From positions 1,736,001 through 1,800,000 of the forward strand of contig NC_064680.1 in assembly GCF_023278565.1 (NCBI RefSeq): 64,000 nucleotides of DNA, given 5' to 3'. A program made the translations under genes and the position numbers. Under the pieces are notes generated by a model. That model saw only the letters and a list, made by a program, of their open reading frames with translations. It did no database searches and was not told the origin of the DNA. Shown in pieces: positions 1-11,980 of this stretch; the first letter of the stretch is position 1; every line of letters starts with the position of its first letter. The stretch is from Colletotrichum lupini. Its lineage: Eukaryota > Ascomycota > Sordariomycetes > Glomerellales > Glomerellaceae.

Positions 1-487
1 GGAGCAAATGGGCGGCGGCGAATGGTTTGACCTGCAGAAGGGAGGGAGATATGGCCCTTAAACTGTCACCCTGCCCCCATCCGACCCATTGAGAGGCTCA
101 TTCTTTACTCTTGGTCCCCTTTTCTCACTCTTCACTCTTATTGAAGATTCGACCTCTTGTCGAAGCGACGAAGACGACAGCAAAGCTCGAATCCCGCAAG
201 TCTGATCGCGAGCTTCTTCTCATTGCGTTCGAGTGCTGGGTACTTGGCCAATGTGAAACCCCATTGTTTGCTTTGGCGAACAACCGCGCCTAGGAATACA
301 AGGAACTCACTTTAAACCCCCAAAAGTCTTGGCACAGAGAGGCACAGAGAGGGGAGAGAGTTACAACCCAACGACTTCATTAAGAGGACAAAACCCCCCC
401 CTCAGGCGACACGGGCATTGACACACCTCTCATCAAACACGCATACACGATAAGAAACGGAGGAGAGCAGAAGGAGAGGAAGGAAAG
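1..487 (+). promoter_or_regulatory. Upstream region and leader of the 488 membrane-protein gene
   Basis: This is non-coding sequence 5' of the first gene. The last 150 bases are rich in purines and in ACACA/GAGAG runs, as is usual for fungal leaders. The start at 488 sits in an AGGAAAG context. The short open frame at 111-293 begins with TTG, shows no recognisable protein features and is not called as a gene. Confidence 0.4.
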
Positions 488-1378
488 ATGACGTACAAGA
501 TCTTGCACAGGAAATGGCTGCTGCGGAAATGGATGTGGACGCTCATGCCGCTGGAGCTGGCCGGCCTCGTCCCGCTCCTCGTTCTCTTCGGCATCGCGCA
601 GCCGGACCTCTACCGGACCAAGCTCTGGGAGGTCGGGCACGCCTACGGCTTCAACTCGAACCCAAAGATGATTCTCTACGCCTACGCGAACTATGAGCCG
701 TACCCCAAGGTCCCCTTCGTATGGACACGAACGTGAGTCCTCCCCATTACTCTGTTGCCTCTTCTATCAAAAGACCACTACAACTAAAACTTTTGGAATC
801 ACAGACTCACAGACTTCAACGTCGCCATCTCGGTCATCACCCTCTTCCTCCTCCTCACCAAACTCGTCGCCTTCATCATGAAGTTCTGGTTCCCCCTCCT
901 CGCCGCCGGCATCAACGTCGCCATGGTCGCCCTCTACACCGTCTCCGTCTACGGCCAAATGGGACCCGACCACGCCGACCCGCGCTACCCGTCCTCGATC
1001 GCCTGGTACGTCGCCAAGTCGTGCGACTACGCCCGCCCCTTTAGCGCCTACAAGAGCTGCCAGCTCGCAAAGGGCACCTTTGCCGTCACGGTCTACATGC
1101 TCGCGCTCTACCTCGCCAACTTGGGCATCGCGCTGTACGTGCTGTGGCCGAACGCGGGCGACAAAGTCGACGGCGACGAGGACGATGATGGCAGGGGAAG
1201 CAGCGACGGCAGCTCGCCGGTGGATTATGCGAAGGAGGGGAGGGAGTGGGAGATGAGGGATTGGCATGCCAAGGGCGGGCCGGCGAGTCCGCGGGTCGGG
1301 GTCGTGCCGTACACGCCCAGGACGCAGGCTTTCCATACGCTTGATAGGAAGTTGCCGTTGAGGCAGCAGTATGGTTAA
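488..1378 (+). CDS. Conserved-looking four-pass membrane protein of unknown function
   Basis: There are two exons, 488-732 and 805-1378, joined across a 72-nt intron (GTGAGT donor, ACAG acceptor), giving 272 residues. The joint restores a continuous hydrophobic segment, which supports the splice. Four membrane segments are predicted by eye at about residues 18-37, 85-105, 107-130 and 172-196. The N-terminus is basic (HRKWLLRKW) and the tail from about 200 to 272 is hydrophilic, with an acidic Asp/Glu stretch and several Gly/Ser residues. The loop between the third and fourth segments carries two cysteines (CDY and SCQ) that could form a disulfide. I do not recognise a named family and infer no activity. 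The gene is convergent with ROK1 and separated from it by about 730 bases. Frame, intron and composition make it a real gene; the function is open. Confidence 0.85.
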
Positions 1379-2110
1379 AGCCGGATGGTGCGTTGGTGGA
1401 GGGGGGAAGGAGAACATTATGTGGAAAGACGGGAAGCTTTTAAATGTTTGGATGATGGATGATGGTGGATGTGAAGAACATCGCTTCTTCTACATTCTCT
1501 ACAGTCTCAGGAGGCGCCGGCGTGGCTTTAACTCTATTATTTCATTGTCTATTTAATTTCCATTTTAATGTTGATATACCACCCATCGGATGAAGTCATA
1601 CATTCGAGAGTAAGAAGGAAAACCCAACTCTTGACTTCGAGATTACAAGACTCTGGGCTAATCAGGTCAATTCCATCAAAAGCAGAAAGAGTCTGTGTCA
1701 AATTCTTATGCATTCCGTCCAATCGACGAGAAGTGTTTGTTTCCTCGTCACTCCACGTACTCTCCCAAGCAAACCAACCCCTTTTCGGAAGTGTGTGTAT
1801 ATTCACGGGATAGCAAAAGAACGACCTGACGCATTTCTCACGTTCACCTGAAAACGGACCGCAAGGTCTTCAACTGATGACCTCCTAGCTTGCCTTCAAA
1901 CGACACTTTCGCGGCCCCACGCCTCGATTCAGATTTGTTCCACGTCAAGCGGCTGGGATCATTCTGAGATGAGAGGGCCTACATAGAGCCATCCAGCTGC
2001 CAGTCCACATCAACGGCAATACACAGCAGCACGAACCACTCGCTATCCAAATGCAAGAAGAAAAAATGCTTTTATTTTCAACGCCTTCTTGAAGACGGAA
2101 ACCTCCTCCC
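1379..2110. other. Intergenic region between two convergent genes
   Basis: It holds the 3' flanks of the membrane-protein gene and of ROK1. The open frames at 1568-1813 (+) and 1549-1806 (-) overlap each other antisense and have no protein-like composition. Nothing else is evident. Confidence 0.5.
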
Positions 2111-4189
2111 TCAATCATCGATACCGCCCCATTCGGCGCCAGCCTCGTCATCACCCACCCTCCTTGCATTCTTAATCCGAATCTTATTCGCGGCCGTGGC
2201 CCCCTCCCTATTCGCATCCTTGCGCCTCTCCCACTTACTCTTTGACGAAATCATGGCCGCCCCGTGGCTCCGCCTCGCCTCGACGCCCTTTTCCCGAATC
2301 TTCTTCTTGTCCTCCTTGCTCACGTTCGGCAGCGCGTCGAGCAGCCACTTTTGCACGTTCGCCTCCTCGCCCTTCTTGCCCGCCTGCCTCTCGCTCGCGG
2401 CGATGACGTTGGCGACCGTCTTGACAAAGGGGATATCGTCCGTCGTGTAAAACGTAACGGCGACGCCGCCCTCGCGGCCCGCGCGGCCGGTTCGTCCCGC
2501 GCGGTGGACGTACGCGGCGCTCGAGCCGGGCACGTCGTAGTTCACGACGCCGTTGACGCCAGCAAAGTCCACGCCGCGCGCGAGCACGTCCGTCGTGATG
2601 AGGATCCAGATCTCGCCGGCGCGGAAGCGGCGCATGATGTTCGCGCGAGCCTTGTCGGCGAGGCCGCTGTGCAGGGCGGCGATTCTGGTGGGACCGCCGG
2701 CGGCGAGGGGGATGTCGTATTTGAGCTCCTCTTCCAGGGCCGTGGCGCGCTCAATGGTCTGGGTGAAGACCAGGAACGGAGGCCGGAGAGGTGGCCCCGA
2801 GTCGTCTCCTGCTGTGGGATGAAGGAGCTGGCGGAGACCCAATAGCTTTCCCTTCTCAGTTGCGGTGTAGATCAACTTGTGTGTAACGTTGGGGACGGCC
2901 GTGTCCTTCAGACCGACTACCAAACGAATCAACGGTTTGGATGCTGGTCTCGCCAACTGTGCCTCAGTCACCAAAGTCTCAATGTTTGATCCGAAAGTCG
3001 CAGACCAGAACGTAGTTCTCAGCTCCGGGTTAGGACAAGCAGACCAGATCGCCATGGTCTGTTCGCGGAATAGGGGGTCCAACAACACATCCGCCTCGTC
3101 AAGAATCAATGATGTGACAGTCGGAACTTTGCGATCCTTCTTTGACGACGCCGTAAGGAAGTTGTAGAATAGTGCGGGTGTTGTGACGAGGATGTCAGCC
3201 TTTACGACAGACTTTGACTTGACCTGCTCGGTCTCGCTGTCCTCGTCCTCATCCTCGCTCTCGGCCTTATCTTCTTCCGCAACTGCAAAGCGCATGCCCT
3301 TCTTCATGCCGGCGATCTTGATGCCAGAGTTCAAGGCCAGCTTGCGTCCCTCGTTCACAATCTGGAAAACTAGCTCCCTTGTCGGCGCAATGATGATCGC
3401 AGACAGATCATGCTTATCCTTGTCCTCGCTGGACTCTCTCTTATGCATGATGGAGTTGATCGCGGGGATCAGGAAGCTGATCGTCTTTCCACTGCCTGTC
3501 GGCGCAACGGCAAGGAAATCCACACCCTTTGAGACATCTCCAAGCTCCTCATTATTCGGCACTTCTTTCAGTGCCAGTTCTGGCTTCAGCAGCAGAGGCA
3601 AGGCGCCCAGCTGCACCTCGGTCGGCACCTTGAATCCTTGATGCGTGAGGTTGTCCGCCAGCAGCGGCGCAATGTTGTAGTTCGTCCGAAGCTCGCGGAA
3701 AGAGGTTAAGGGCTGCGGGTGCAGCTGGTTCGTCTCCTTCTCAACCTCGACAGCGACCTTCTTCTTCTTGCTCTTGGTGACCTTGGAGGCCTTCTTGTGG
3801 CGCTCGGAGAGGAGCGTAAGCTTCAGTCGGTGGGAGCGAAGGATCTGTCGGCACTCGTCCTCGGGGAGCAGAGTCGCCTTTACAGAAGACGCCTTGTCGG
3901 CCTTTTTGGCTTTCGCAGCGGGCTGTTTGGCATTTTCGGATTCTTTGGGGGTTTCGGACTTGGGGGGCGCGAAGAAATCGACCTCGGGCAGTTGTTCCTC
4001 TTCCTTCTCTTCGACCTCTTCTTTGCCTCGCTTCCTCTTATTGCCCCGCGCTGAAGACACCTCGTCGTGGAAAAGTTGGGGGTTCGTTCGGTTGCCGGCG
4101 GATGGCAGGTTGGCCGCTCCTTTGTTCGCGTTCTTGGCACCCTTGGCAGGCTGTTTTATGCAGCGCGACAACACTTTGAGGATATCCAT
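2111..4189 (-). CDS. ROK1: ATP-dependent RNA helicase ROK1 (DEAD-box, DDX52 family)
   Basis: This is an uninterrupted frame of 692 residues from the ATG at 4189. An in-frame Met 25 codons upstream (4264) exists, but the product then begins MDILKVLSR, which resembles the known Rok1 N-terminus, so the inner start is preferred. Helicase motifs lie in order: APTGSGKT (229-236), PTREL (from 269), DEAD (364-367), SAT (396-398) and HRAGRTGR (562-569). A Lys/Glu-rich N-terminal region of about 160 residues precedes the core. An acidic insertion of alternating Glu/Asp/Ser (about 303-320) sits between motif Ia and the DEAD box. The C-terminus is basic. In yeast, Rok1 acts in the nucleolus in 18S rRNA processing and release of snR30 from pre-ribosomes; the same role is inferred here. 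No introns were seen. Confidence 0.95.
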   Translation of the reverse strand: MDILKVLSRCIKQPAKGAKNANKGAANLPSAGNRTNPQLFHDEVSSARGNKRKRGKEEVEEKEEEQLPEVDFFAPPKSETPKESENAKQPAAKAKKADKASSVKATLLPEDECRQILRSHRLKLTLLSERHKKASKVTKSKKKKVAVEVEKETNQLHPQPLTSFRELRTNYNIAPLLADNLTHQGFKVPTEVQLGALPLLLKPELALKEVPNNEELGDVSKGVDFLAVAPTGSGKTISFLIPAINSIMHKRESSEDKDKHDLSAIIIAPTRELVFQIVNEGRKLALNSGIKIAGMKKGMRFAVAEEDKAESEDEDEDSETEQVKSKSVVKADILVTTPALFYNFLTASSKKDRKVPTVTSLILDEADVLLDPLFREQTMAIWSACPNPELRTTFWSATFGSNIETLVTEAQLARPASKPLIRLVVGLKDTAVPNVTHKLIYTATEKGKLLGLRQLLHPTAGDDSGPPLRPPFLVFTQTIERATALEEELKYDIPLAAGGPTRIAALHSGLADKARANIMRRFRAGEIWILITTDVLARGVDFAGVNGVVNYDVPGSSAAYVHRAGRTGRAGREGGVAVTFYTTDDIPFVKTVANVIAASERQAGKKGEEANVQKWLLDALPNVSKEDKKKIREKGVEARRSHGAAMISSKSKWERRKDANREGATAANKIRIKNARRVGDDEAGAEWGGIDD

Positions 4190-7100
4190 GGTTGATTTTG
4201 CAGTTTCCAAATGGAAGAGATCCCAAACTTTGTCCGCCGGCTTTCCTACAGTTGCGCCTGGCATGGAAATTTTAAAGTGGGGATGCGGACCGTTCCCGCA
4301 CAGTTTCTACACTGTGCGGAAGCATCGACTTTCGGGTTGGTCAGCTTCACCTCATGGACGCCTACTTTAACAGCGACTGTGGTCAGCCGTTCGTGAAGGA
4401 GTACATTGGAACCACTTTAGCAGTGATTCTACAGAGCGCTGTATGCTATTGTTTTAAGATGTCTTGGTCGCTCTTGTTGCCTCTCTCGAACTTTTCTTAC
4501 TTCTTTGAAATATCTCAACATAATAAAGTGAGTTAACCTTCATTTGGTATTTGTCACCACGTGATCGAGCCGAGACCCTGAGATGCAATATCAAATGAGA
4601 TATGAGATTGAGTGGATGACAATGTTCTTGAATCTAATAGCCTCTTCTATGTGCCTTGAATCCTCTTGTCATTTATGGTGGTCTTTAGTAGGCTCTAGAT
4701 CATACAGCTTGACATGAGACCATGAAGGCTGCTCTAGCTTTGCTGCTGTTTCGCTGGAACATGGATCGATCGGAAGCTATGACCATTCAAGTTCCATCGC
4801 GGCTTCAAGGCTCACAAATAGAGAAGAGTGTTGCTGGATATTACTTGTTACGAAAGCCACAGAGATACAATCCCAATCAGCTTCTGGTTCGAGCAGTAAA
4901 GCCAAGTTCAGGGGGGTAAGAGGATAAATTGAGTACCAACAAGCACTTTTATAAGCCACCAGCTCTTCATTGAAATCGATTGTCACTCAAGTTCTGAGGT
5001 TCTTCAACGAGTTGAGCTCCTTGACCAAGTAAATGCCTGTTAAGAGAATCCTGCCTGTCTTGGCCAGTAAACTCATTTGAAGACGACTACGAGCGCTCTC
5101 GATTGTCCAAGGGACTCCCTCGAAGCCAGGGGCTCCAAACCCGATTGACGAGAGCGCAGAATTCAAGTTATCCTCTTCCAATCATTTATACTGCGTCGAG
5201 TGCTTCAGAAACATGCATGCCGCCCTCCGAGGATTTATCTAACTTCAAATGAAGCGAAGACTAAGGATTGGACATAAGGAAGCGCTTGATATGATAGACC
5301 ATCTGACTTCCCGCTTTTCCAGTAATTTCGTATGTACGCACTTGCTTCTTGATCGTTCGAGAGCCCCAGGACACAAGTACCGTCAAAGTCCATTCATTGC
5401 CTCTTTTAGCTTTATCCCTCAGAGCTACAGCTCTAAGATTGCCTTACGTATATATTCGAGCCAAGAGTCCCTTATAACAGCCTCATAGCATCTGAATTCG
5501 CAATGTTCTTCTCATAAAAGTGAAGGTTTCTATTGTATCTGGTCAAGCTTTTCTTCATGGGCTCATGTTGAACCGTAACTTATAGGAATTTCGTCTCATC
5601 TTGAACATCATGTTTTTTCCCCAGATTAATACAAAGGATTTAGTATTTAAGTTGTCTCAAACGGTCACAAATGTCCCTATAGCAGTAATCACCTTTGCGG
5701 CGTCGTTTCTTCTGCAGTATTCACTAGATCGGTCTATCCAGCATTGTGCATGAGTCCTTCTGCGGTGCTTATTTCCTGTTGCTCTTTGTATTCATGTGCC
5801 CAAGTGAAAGTAGCCTACGGCCAGCCTCTTCGCCACCTTCGACGTATTCGTACAAGCTTAGAGACAGGCTACGGCCAGTGCTGAACGAGGCGAAGGTCTC
5901 TAGTCGCTCGCCATTACCTGGTATTGTCTTATATCTTCAAGATCGAGAATTCCGGCTGCCCTTGACCAGGACTACATCAGCACCGTCTCATGCAGCACTA
6001 ATGACTTGCCTTAGATGTGGGAGATCAGACCTATGGGTAGGCTATGAGCATCAGCAGGCACGTGACACGTTTTCCATGCTGAGGCAAATAATCAGAGGAT
6101 CAACTTGAGGTGCTCTCCTCCAGCTTAGGAGAGGGCCAAGATCTCACTTACAGACGGACAGGTACGTCCAAAGGAAGTTGAAACTGGAGTGAAGCAATAA
6201 GCGCCTTCCTCACCGAACACACGTAGAAAATACATCGGTGGTTCTAGAGGAAATCCCAACATCCCTTGCGAAGTTCTTAGGTGTTTAGATACAATTCTAA
6301 AATTGTTCGCTCCTGTCGTTGGCTGAGGGGAAAGTGGTGAGCCAGAATGGTCGACAGCCCTGGTTCCTGACCATGCTTAGCTTCGCTAAAGCATCGAAGG
6401 TTCCAGCATGCCTCTACCTTGTTGCCATTTGCTGCAATTTCTGCGGCGTTGCTTCCCCTTTACACCTAATCATCGGCCTCACAGCATGGCCTAAGGCGAG
6501 TGCGCGCTTCCGAGCTCCCATGACGAGAGCAGAATATTGCTATTCCTTTCCTAACGTTACGGATACTTGCTGTCACTTTGCTCACACTGCGTATCGACCA
6601 TGATCTTGATGCTTCCATTCTCAAGATCTCTCAAACACCTCAAAATCGGACCTGCTTCCGTTGTCTCCTCTGAATACATCATCACCTTCTCCACCACAGA
6701 AAAACACTTACTCGCATTATCCACACCCACAAGCAGGATTAAAGGTTCAAGATAAAGTGGGAAAGCAAAAAAGCCCACAGCTCCTTCTCCACCACTATCA
6801 AGTCTTGAATAGAGTCTAGACCTGCATGTGCGGATATCGACCCGCCCTAGCAATGTGGATAACAGAGATTCGCGCCGACTTTACATCCAACTTCAACCCT
6901 CGGCATCCCGGCCCGTCGTAACATTTCCTTAATCTAAGTATGCAAGTCATTATCTCACGATCCACGAGATCATTCACAGATTTCGAAAGAGAATTCTTTA
7001 GACTGACTTCGATTGGTCAAGGCATTTGAGCCTGTCCAACATCATCCCAAGAGACAGACAGACTAGGCAGACAGGGGAATAACAACTCGTTCTTCTGTTT

Positions 7101-9243
7101 AGGAAGCTTTGATAACATCTTTACTTTGGACCATGCTCATTACCGTACATACCGTACCGTTTTAGAACCCCCAAAAACGGTCTCCTGGGCTCTGGTCATA
7201 GCAAATGGCTCAAGTTAGAACAGTTACGTAAACCCGTCTCGGAAAGACAAATATCGAGATGAACTTGATCATAGCGCTTTCTCTCTTCTGTGAGAACTCG
7301 CAAGACACACACGATGACCATGGAGCGGCAACCAAGCCCACCGTTCATCCGCCCTATCAGGTCTCCGAGCTCGTCAATAGCCAGCCCGATATCAAAGCTC
7401 TTCCGCGCTCCCCCAAAATATCTCGTCTCGACTCCAAGGGGCTGTCCTCATACACGAGAGGAAGCAGTTCTAGGACCTCAATCTCATGAATGGACACGAC
7501 GCCATGGACCCTCAACTCAGCCACCTCCAGGTACAAATCTCCAAGACCTCTCACACGGAACATTGCAAGATCCTGAGAACTAGAACGCCGTACCGAAGAA
7601 GCTTAAATCGTCCAAGCCCATAAAGTACTGATGGCCCTACGCCTTTTCCCTGTCGCAACGCTGGGTGCGCATCAGTCAAACACGTACTCCACCCGTGACC
7701 TTACACATCCACCCTCACACGAACATCACCTTCCAAAACGACAGCCCCGGTACCCCTCCTTTCGCATATACGAAGAGCGGCCAAAGTGACATACAGACCT
7801 CACCCAAACACACGCGCACACACGGAAGAGGCGAGACGAACCTGAGGCACATGCGGCTACTGCGAAAGAGATCCATCCGTCCGTCCGTCCGTTCGCCTCC
7901 ACCTCAAAGGAGGAGACCTATGTTCGTGCTTCGAACACGAGGCCAGACGAAGACGAAGAGAGGCACACACTTCGCCTTCGCCGTCACTTTCCGCACTGAC
8001 ATGAAGTTCTTCCTCCTCCTCTGCACCCGATCGCATCTCACCCCTTCCTTGCCTGGGTCTGCGTCCTGACTCCTGCGGTCTTCGAGAGCGGATGCAACCC
8101 AGCCCACATGTGATGCCAAGCGACAGACAAACGCAAGGCACCTCTCGATTCAATCTCAATCTCAATCTGACAATCTGCCTTACCATTTCAGCTTCATCTG
8201 ACGCAAATCAGAAACCTGGGGTACATGGACGACGAGTCGGCCATGAAATCGCGTAGCGTTGCATCCGTTTCACGCTTGTTGACTGACCCCTTCTGGAACA
8301 CGAAGTCGACAGTCTCTCGATCCGGACGGAGCTCGCGTGGTGAAAAAGGATGGGGTACGGAGTTGAAGTAAGTGAGCTTGGACCTGTCATGCTTAGACAC
8401 AACGACTGACTGACCGTTATCGAAACTAGACTTATACGTCAAAACGTCGAGGACGCGGACGGGCCTGACTGACATGACTTACGTGTACACGGCAGAGCGA
8501 ACAAGACCGAGCCACAGGAATTTGACTCACATGTCACAAGTGTCACATGGCGCAAGAGATCAAGGGGGAACGCACACACGATTCTAGACAACACGCAACG
8601 AGCTTCTATTAAGTATTAAGTGAATGCGAACAAGCTGACACCGGCCCTAGTGGCCAGCACAGACGGTTCCATGCAGTCTTTTTCCACCAACAGCATCTCC
8701 AAACTCAAATCTGACGATTCCTGACCCTAGCCCGATATGAACCAACACACACAAGAGGTCCGTCCATCTTGTCGGACCAAGGCGCTTCGAATTTTTTGTC
8801 GTGGGTATTTTCTTCTCGTGTTCTTGTCTGGAGCGACGGGTATAACTGGGTATCAAAGCATCAAAGCAGGATACTTGTGGAAAACAAAATCAAAACAAGA
8901 AAACAAGGAGCAGAAATGACTTCGAAACGACTGAAAGTGGAACGGAATCACCTCCCGCCAATTTTCGCCTTCCGATGCGTGTGCTGTGTAAAGAGGGAAA
9001 TAGGAAAGGGTATCAGGTAGAACCAGTCTTGACGGGGTATCTTGAAATGCAGGTCCGATTCCAGACAAACCCATCCCAGTGAAATGAGTTGTCACGTGAT
9101 GTTGCTCTTCCTCCGAATCTCGATCCGATGCTATTGCACTTTTTTTTGTGGCGTTTTGTTATACGTTTTTTGCTTCGTTCAGTTGATCATGACGACCGAC
9201 GCTGGCTCTTGCGACGAAGAGACAGCGAACCCCATCTCGCATT
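4190..9243. other. Five-kilobase region without a convincing gene
   Basis: The left end is the ROK1 promoter and the right end the 3' flank of the PH-domain gene. Open frames here (for example 5746-6108, 7665-8069 and 7857-8186) are short, overlap antisense and have no domain-like composition. Small simple repeats occur: a GTCC run near 7873-7893 and CAATCT repeats near 8150-8178. No tRNA, transposase or reverse transcriptase remnant was recognised. It may hold untranslated or non-coding transcripts. Confidence 0.4.
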
Positions 9244-11069
9244 CTATGCGGCGGCGGTGACGGGGGCGGGAGTGGAAGAAGCGACGTTCTCGGGCTTGTT
9301 CTCGGGCTCCTCAGTGGCCTTGGAGGTCTCGGCAGCAGGAGTCTCGGTGGCGACAGCGGGGGTCTCCTCGGGCTTCTCCTCAGTCTTCTCGAGCTTGTCG
9401 GCAGGCTTCTCAGTCTTGCCACGGCCCTTGATGGTAGCACGGAGCTTGGAGAAGGCACTGGTCTTCTCCTGCTTCTCAGCCTCCTCGTTGTCGGAGTGGG
9501 CAGGGGACTTGGCAGGGGACTTGTCACGCTTGCCGAAGCCGAAGGGAAGGGAAGACTTGCGCTTCTCCTTGAGGTCAGGGCGGGGCTCGCCGTTGGTGGC
9601 GGGGGTGACCTCCTTGTTCTCGACGGGAACGGTGCCAGGGTTGGCAACGTCGACAGCGAGGGGAGTGGTGGCCTCAACGGGAGGAATGACGGGGGCAGAC
9701 TCAGCAGCGGGAGTGACCTCGGTCTCCTTGGCCGGGGCGGGAGTCTCAGCCTCAACAGCGGCGGCAGCCTTTTTCTCCTTCTTGCCGAAGACACCGAAGA
9801 TGCTGTTGCGCTTGGTGGGAAGGGGCTTCTTCTCCTCCTTGGCGGCCTCGACGGGCTTGTCCTCAGCAGCGGTCTCAGTGGCAGCGGCGACAGGAGTCTC
9901 AGCAGCGGGGGTGACGGGGGCCTCGACAGCGGGGACCTCAGCGACGGGGGTCTCGGTGGCAGCAGGGACAGCGGGGGTCTCCTCCTTGGGAGTCTCGGCG
10001 ACAGCGGGGACAACAGGAGTCTCCTCCTTCTCCTCCTTCTTAGACTCCTCCTTCTTGCCGAGCAGGCTGCCGAAGATGGAGGCACGCTTGCGGCTGGCAG
10101 AGCGACGCTTAGGCTCCTCCTTCTTGACCTCCTCCTCCTTGGGGGTCTCAGCAACGGCCTCCTCAGTGGCGGGGACAGCGGCGGTCTCAGCAGCAGGGGT
10201 CTCGGTGGCGGTGACGGCCTCAGTAGCGGGGGCCTCGACAGCCTTCTCCTCCTTCTTCTCCTCCTTCTTGGCGGGCTTGAAAGCCTCCAGTGCAGTCTTG
10301 TAGGCCTCAGTCTCGGTAACGGTGGAAGCGAGCTCCTTGGCCTCGGCGACCTTGAGCTTCAGCTGGGAGATCCAGTTGTCGCGGTCCTCGGCGTTGGCAG
10401 CCTTGAAGGTGTGCTTGTGGCCCTTGGCGGTGAAATGGAACTTGTTAGCGCCATCGGCAGCAGGCTCAGAGGCATCGGCCTAGAGAATAGTCGTTAGCAT
10501 GATATTATTGGTGTAAGTCATAGTGTGAAACATACCAAGTTGATGACACCCTGGGGAGCGGTCTTGTCACCGAAGAAGAGGAGACCCTTGCCGGTGTGGG
10601 AAGCCCAGGCGGCGTTGTGGTGGGCAGTCTCGGTAGACTTCTCGCTCTTCAGGTAAGAGGAGAGGTTCTTGGACTCGACAGCGTCGGATCCGAACCAGAA
10701 GAACTCCTTGGAGTAGATGAAGTTCCTGGGGAATAGCCGTTAGCCCATGCGACACAATGATCTTGAAGCGCGCTGTACTTACTTGGGGAAGTTAATGCCC
10801 TTGTGCTCGAGGGTGCCCTCCTCGACGGGGACAACCTCCTTCTTGGCCTCCTCAACGGGGGCAGCAGCCTCAGTGGCAGCGGCCTCAGCAGGTGTCTCGG
10901 TGGCGGTGGTGGTAGCCGGGGTCTCGGTGGCAGTCTCGGCGGCGACAGGGGCGGCGGCGGGAGTCTCCGTGGTCTCGACGGGCTTTGTCTCGGCGGCAGG
11001 GGCCTCGGCCGTGGTGGTGGCAGGGACAGTCTCCTTGGGGACCTCGACGGGCTTCTGTTCTTCGGCCAT
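9244..11069 (-). CDS. PH-domain protein with long Ala/Glu/Pro/Thr-rich tails (Meu6-like)
   Basis: Three exons on the minus strand, 11069-10783, 10725-10536 and 10479-9244, give 570 residues. The introns are 57 and 56 nt with GTAAGT and GTATGT donors. The long third exon contains no in-frame Met. Residues 1-85 are low-complexity Pro/Glu/Thr/Ala. A pleckstrin-homology-type domain follows at about 90-205, beginning near INFPKNFIYSKEFFWFG and ending in the usual helix with the conserved Trp (RDNWISQLK). The rest is disordered ETP/AAE-type sequence interrupted by short basic modules of the form RxSIFGxxxGKKE. The overall plan matches fungal proteins annotated like S. pombe Meu6 (meiotic expression up-regulated); that link is from memory and moderate. 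A PH fold suggests phosphoinositide or protein binding at membranes, but no ligand can be read here. The repetitive GC-rich codons create large false frames on the opposite strand. Confidence 0.88.
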
Positions 11070-11980
11070 TGTGTATGATGTGTGGTGTTGGAAAGGGGAA
11101 TTGGGTATCAAAAAGTCAGGCGGTAGACTTGGGTATCACAATGAAAAGGTCTTTTAGAAAAGCACTACTAAAAGTACTGTATTGGTCGTGTCGAGGGGGT
11201 GGTGTAAGGTCTTGGGTATAAAAGAGTTCAAGAATAGAACCTCTTCTGGGGAATAATGGCAAGAAAAAAAGAAGACCTGTAAATGGTGGCAGAGGATAGA
11301 CGGGAAAGGGAGAGAAGAAAAAGTGAGGTAGAGCGGGTTGCTGGGGGTACTTATTTGCGAGAGGGTGACGAGAAGAGGCTTTGCCCTTGCCAGGAGGCCC
11401 GGTTGATGGAGGCTCACACGGTCCAGTCAGTTCCTTGCGAAGGAGGAAAAAAGAGGCGTGGGCCCGTCGTGAGTGGCTACCCCCGGGTAGGATAGAGGTG
11501 AGGTACCTTGGAGTGTGCGTGTAGGTACTTTCAGGAAGGAAGGAGGGAGGCGTGGGTAGCTGGGCAGACAGACAGAGAACGACCGATGAGTGGAAGTGTG
11601 TCAGTCAGTGTCAGTCTAGGTAGACGGCGGCACTGGCGTGGGAGGTTGATGAGCGGTAGATGGCTTGGACAAGAACGGTGGGAATGGGATACGGTGTAAG
11701 ACTGTGAGGTACGTAGACCGTATGGCGGGTACGAAGTACCGTACGATCAGACCGTATGTAAAGCGATGGGGGAGAGACTCGAGAGAGGGAGAAGGGGTCG
11801 CAAAGGGCCAGTCAGAGTGGTCGTCTGAGCTTGATGAGAGAGCGCAGGCAAGTGCGACGAGGATGGGAGGTCTGCTGGTCTGCTGGAGAGCTTGGGCGCG
11901 AAGGAAAGTGAGGAGGACGAGAGAGGTCCAAGGTGTGTGAGTGGTGAGTCGCGAGTGTGGTGTGTGTGAGGTTCAACAAG
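11070..11980 (-). promoter_or_regulatory. Long ATG-free leader of the PH-domain gene
   Basis: On the minus (sense) strand no ATG occurs for about 910 bases above the start at 11069, while ATG is common on the other strand. The sense strand is rich in CT tracts. This strand-specific absence is what a long 5' UTR without upstream start codons would look like. A promoter and possible leader introns cannot be placed from sequence alone. Confidence 0.5.

Noticed and set aside
2196..2845. Plus-strand frames of 84-193 codons
   Set aside because: They are antisense shadows of the ROK1 C-terminal coding region.
5813..5910. Repeated CTACGGCCAG and opposed GCCTCTTCGCC/GGCGAAGG, possible small inverted element
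   Set aside because: The matches are short and imperfect, without target duplication or defined ends.
9089..10497. Large plus-strand frames (404 and 333 codons) rich in Gly/Ser/Leu
   Set aside because: They lie antisense to the third exon of the PH-domain gene. Its repetitive GCC/GAG/ACC codons remove stops from the other strand. Their composition is low-complexity and no splice or start evidence supports them.
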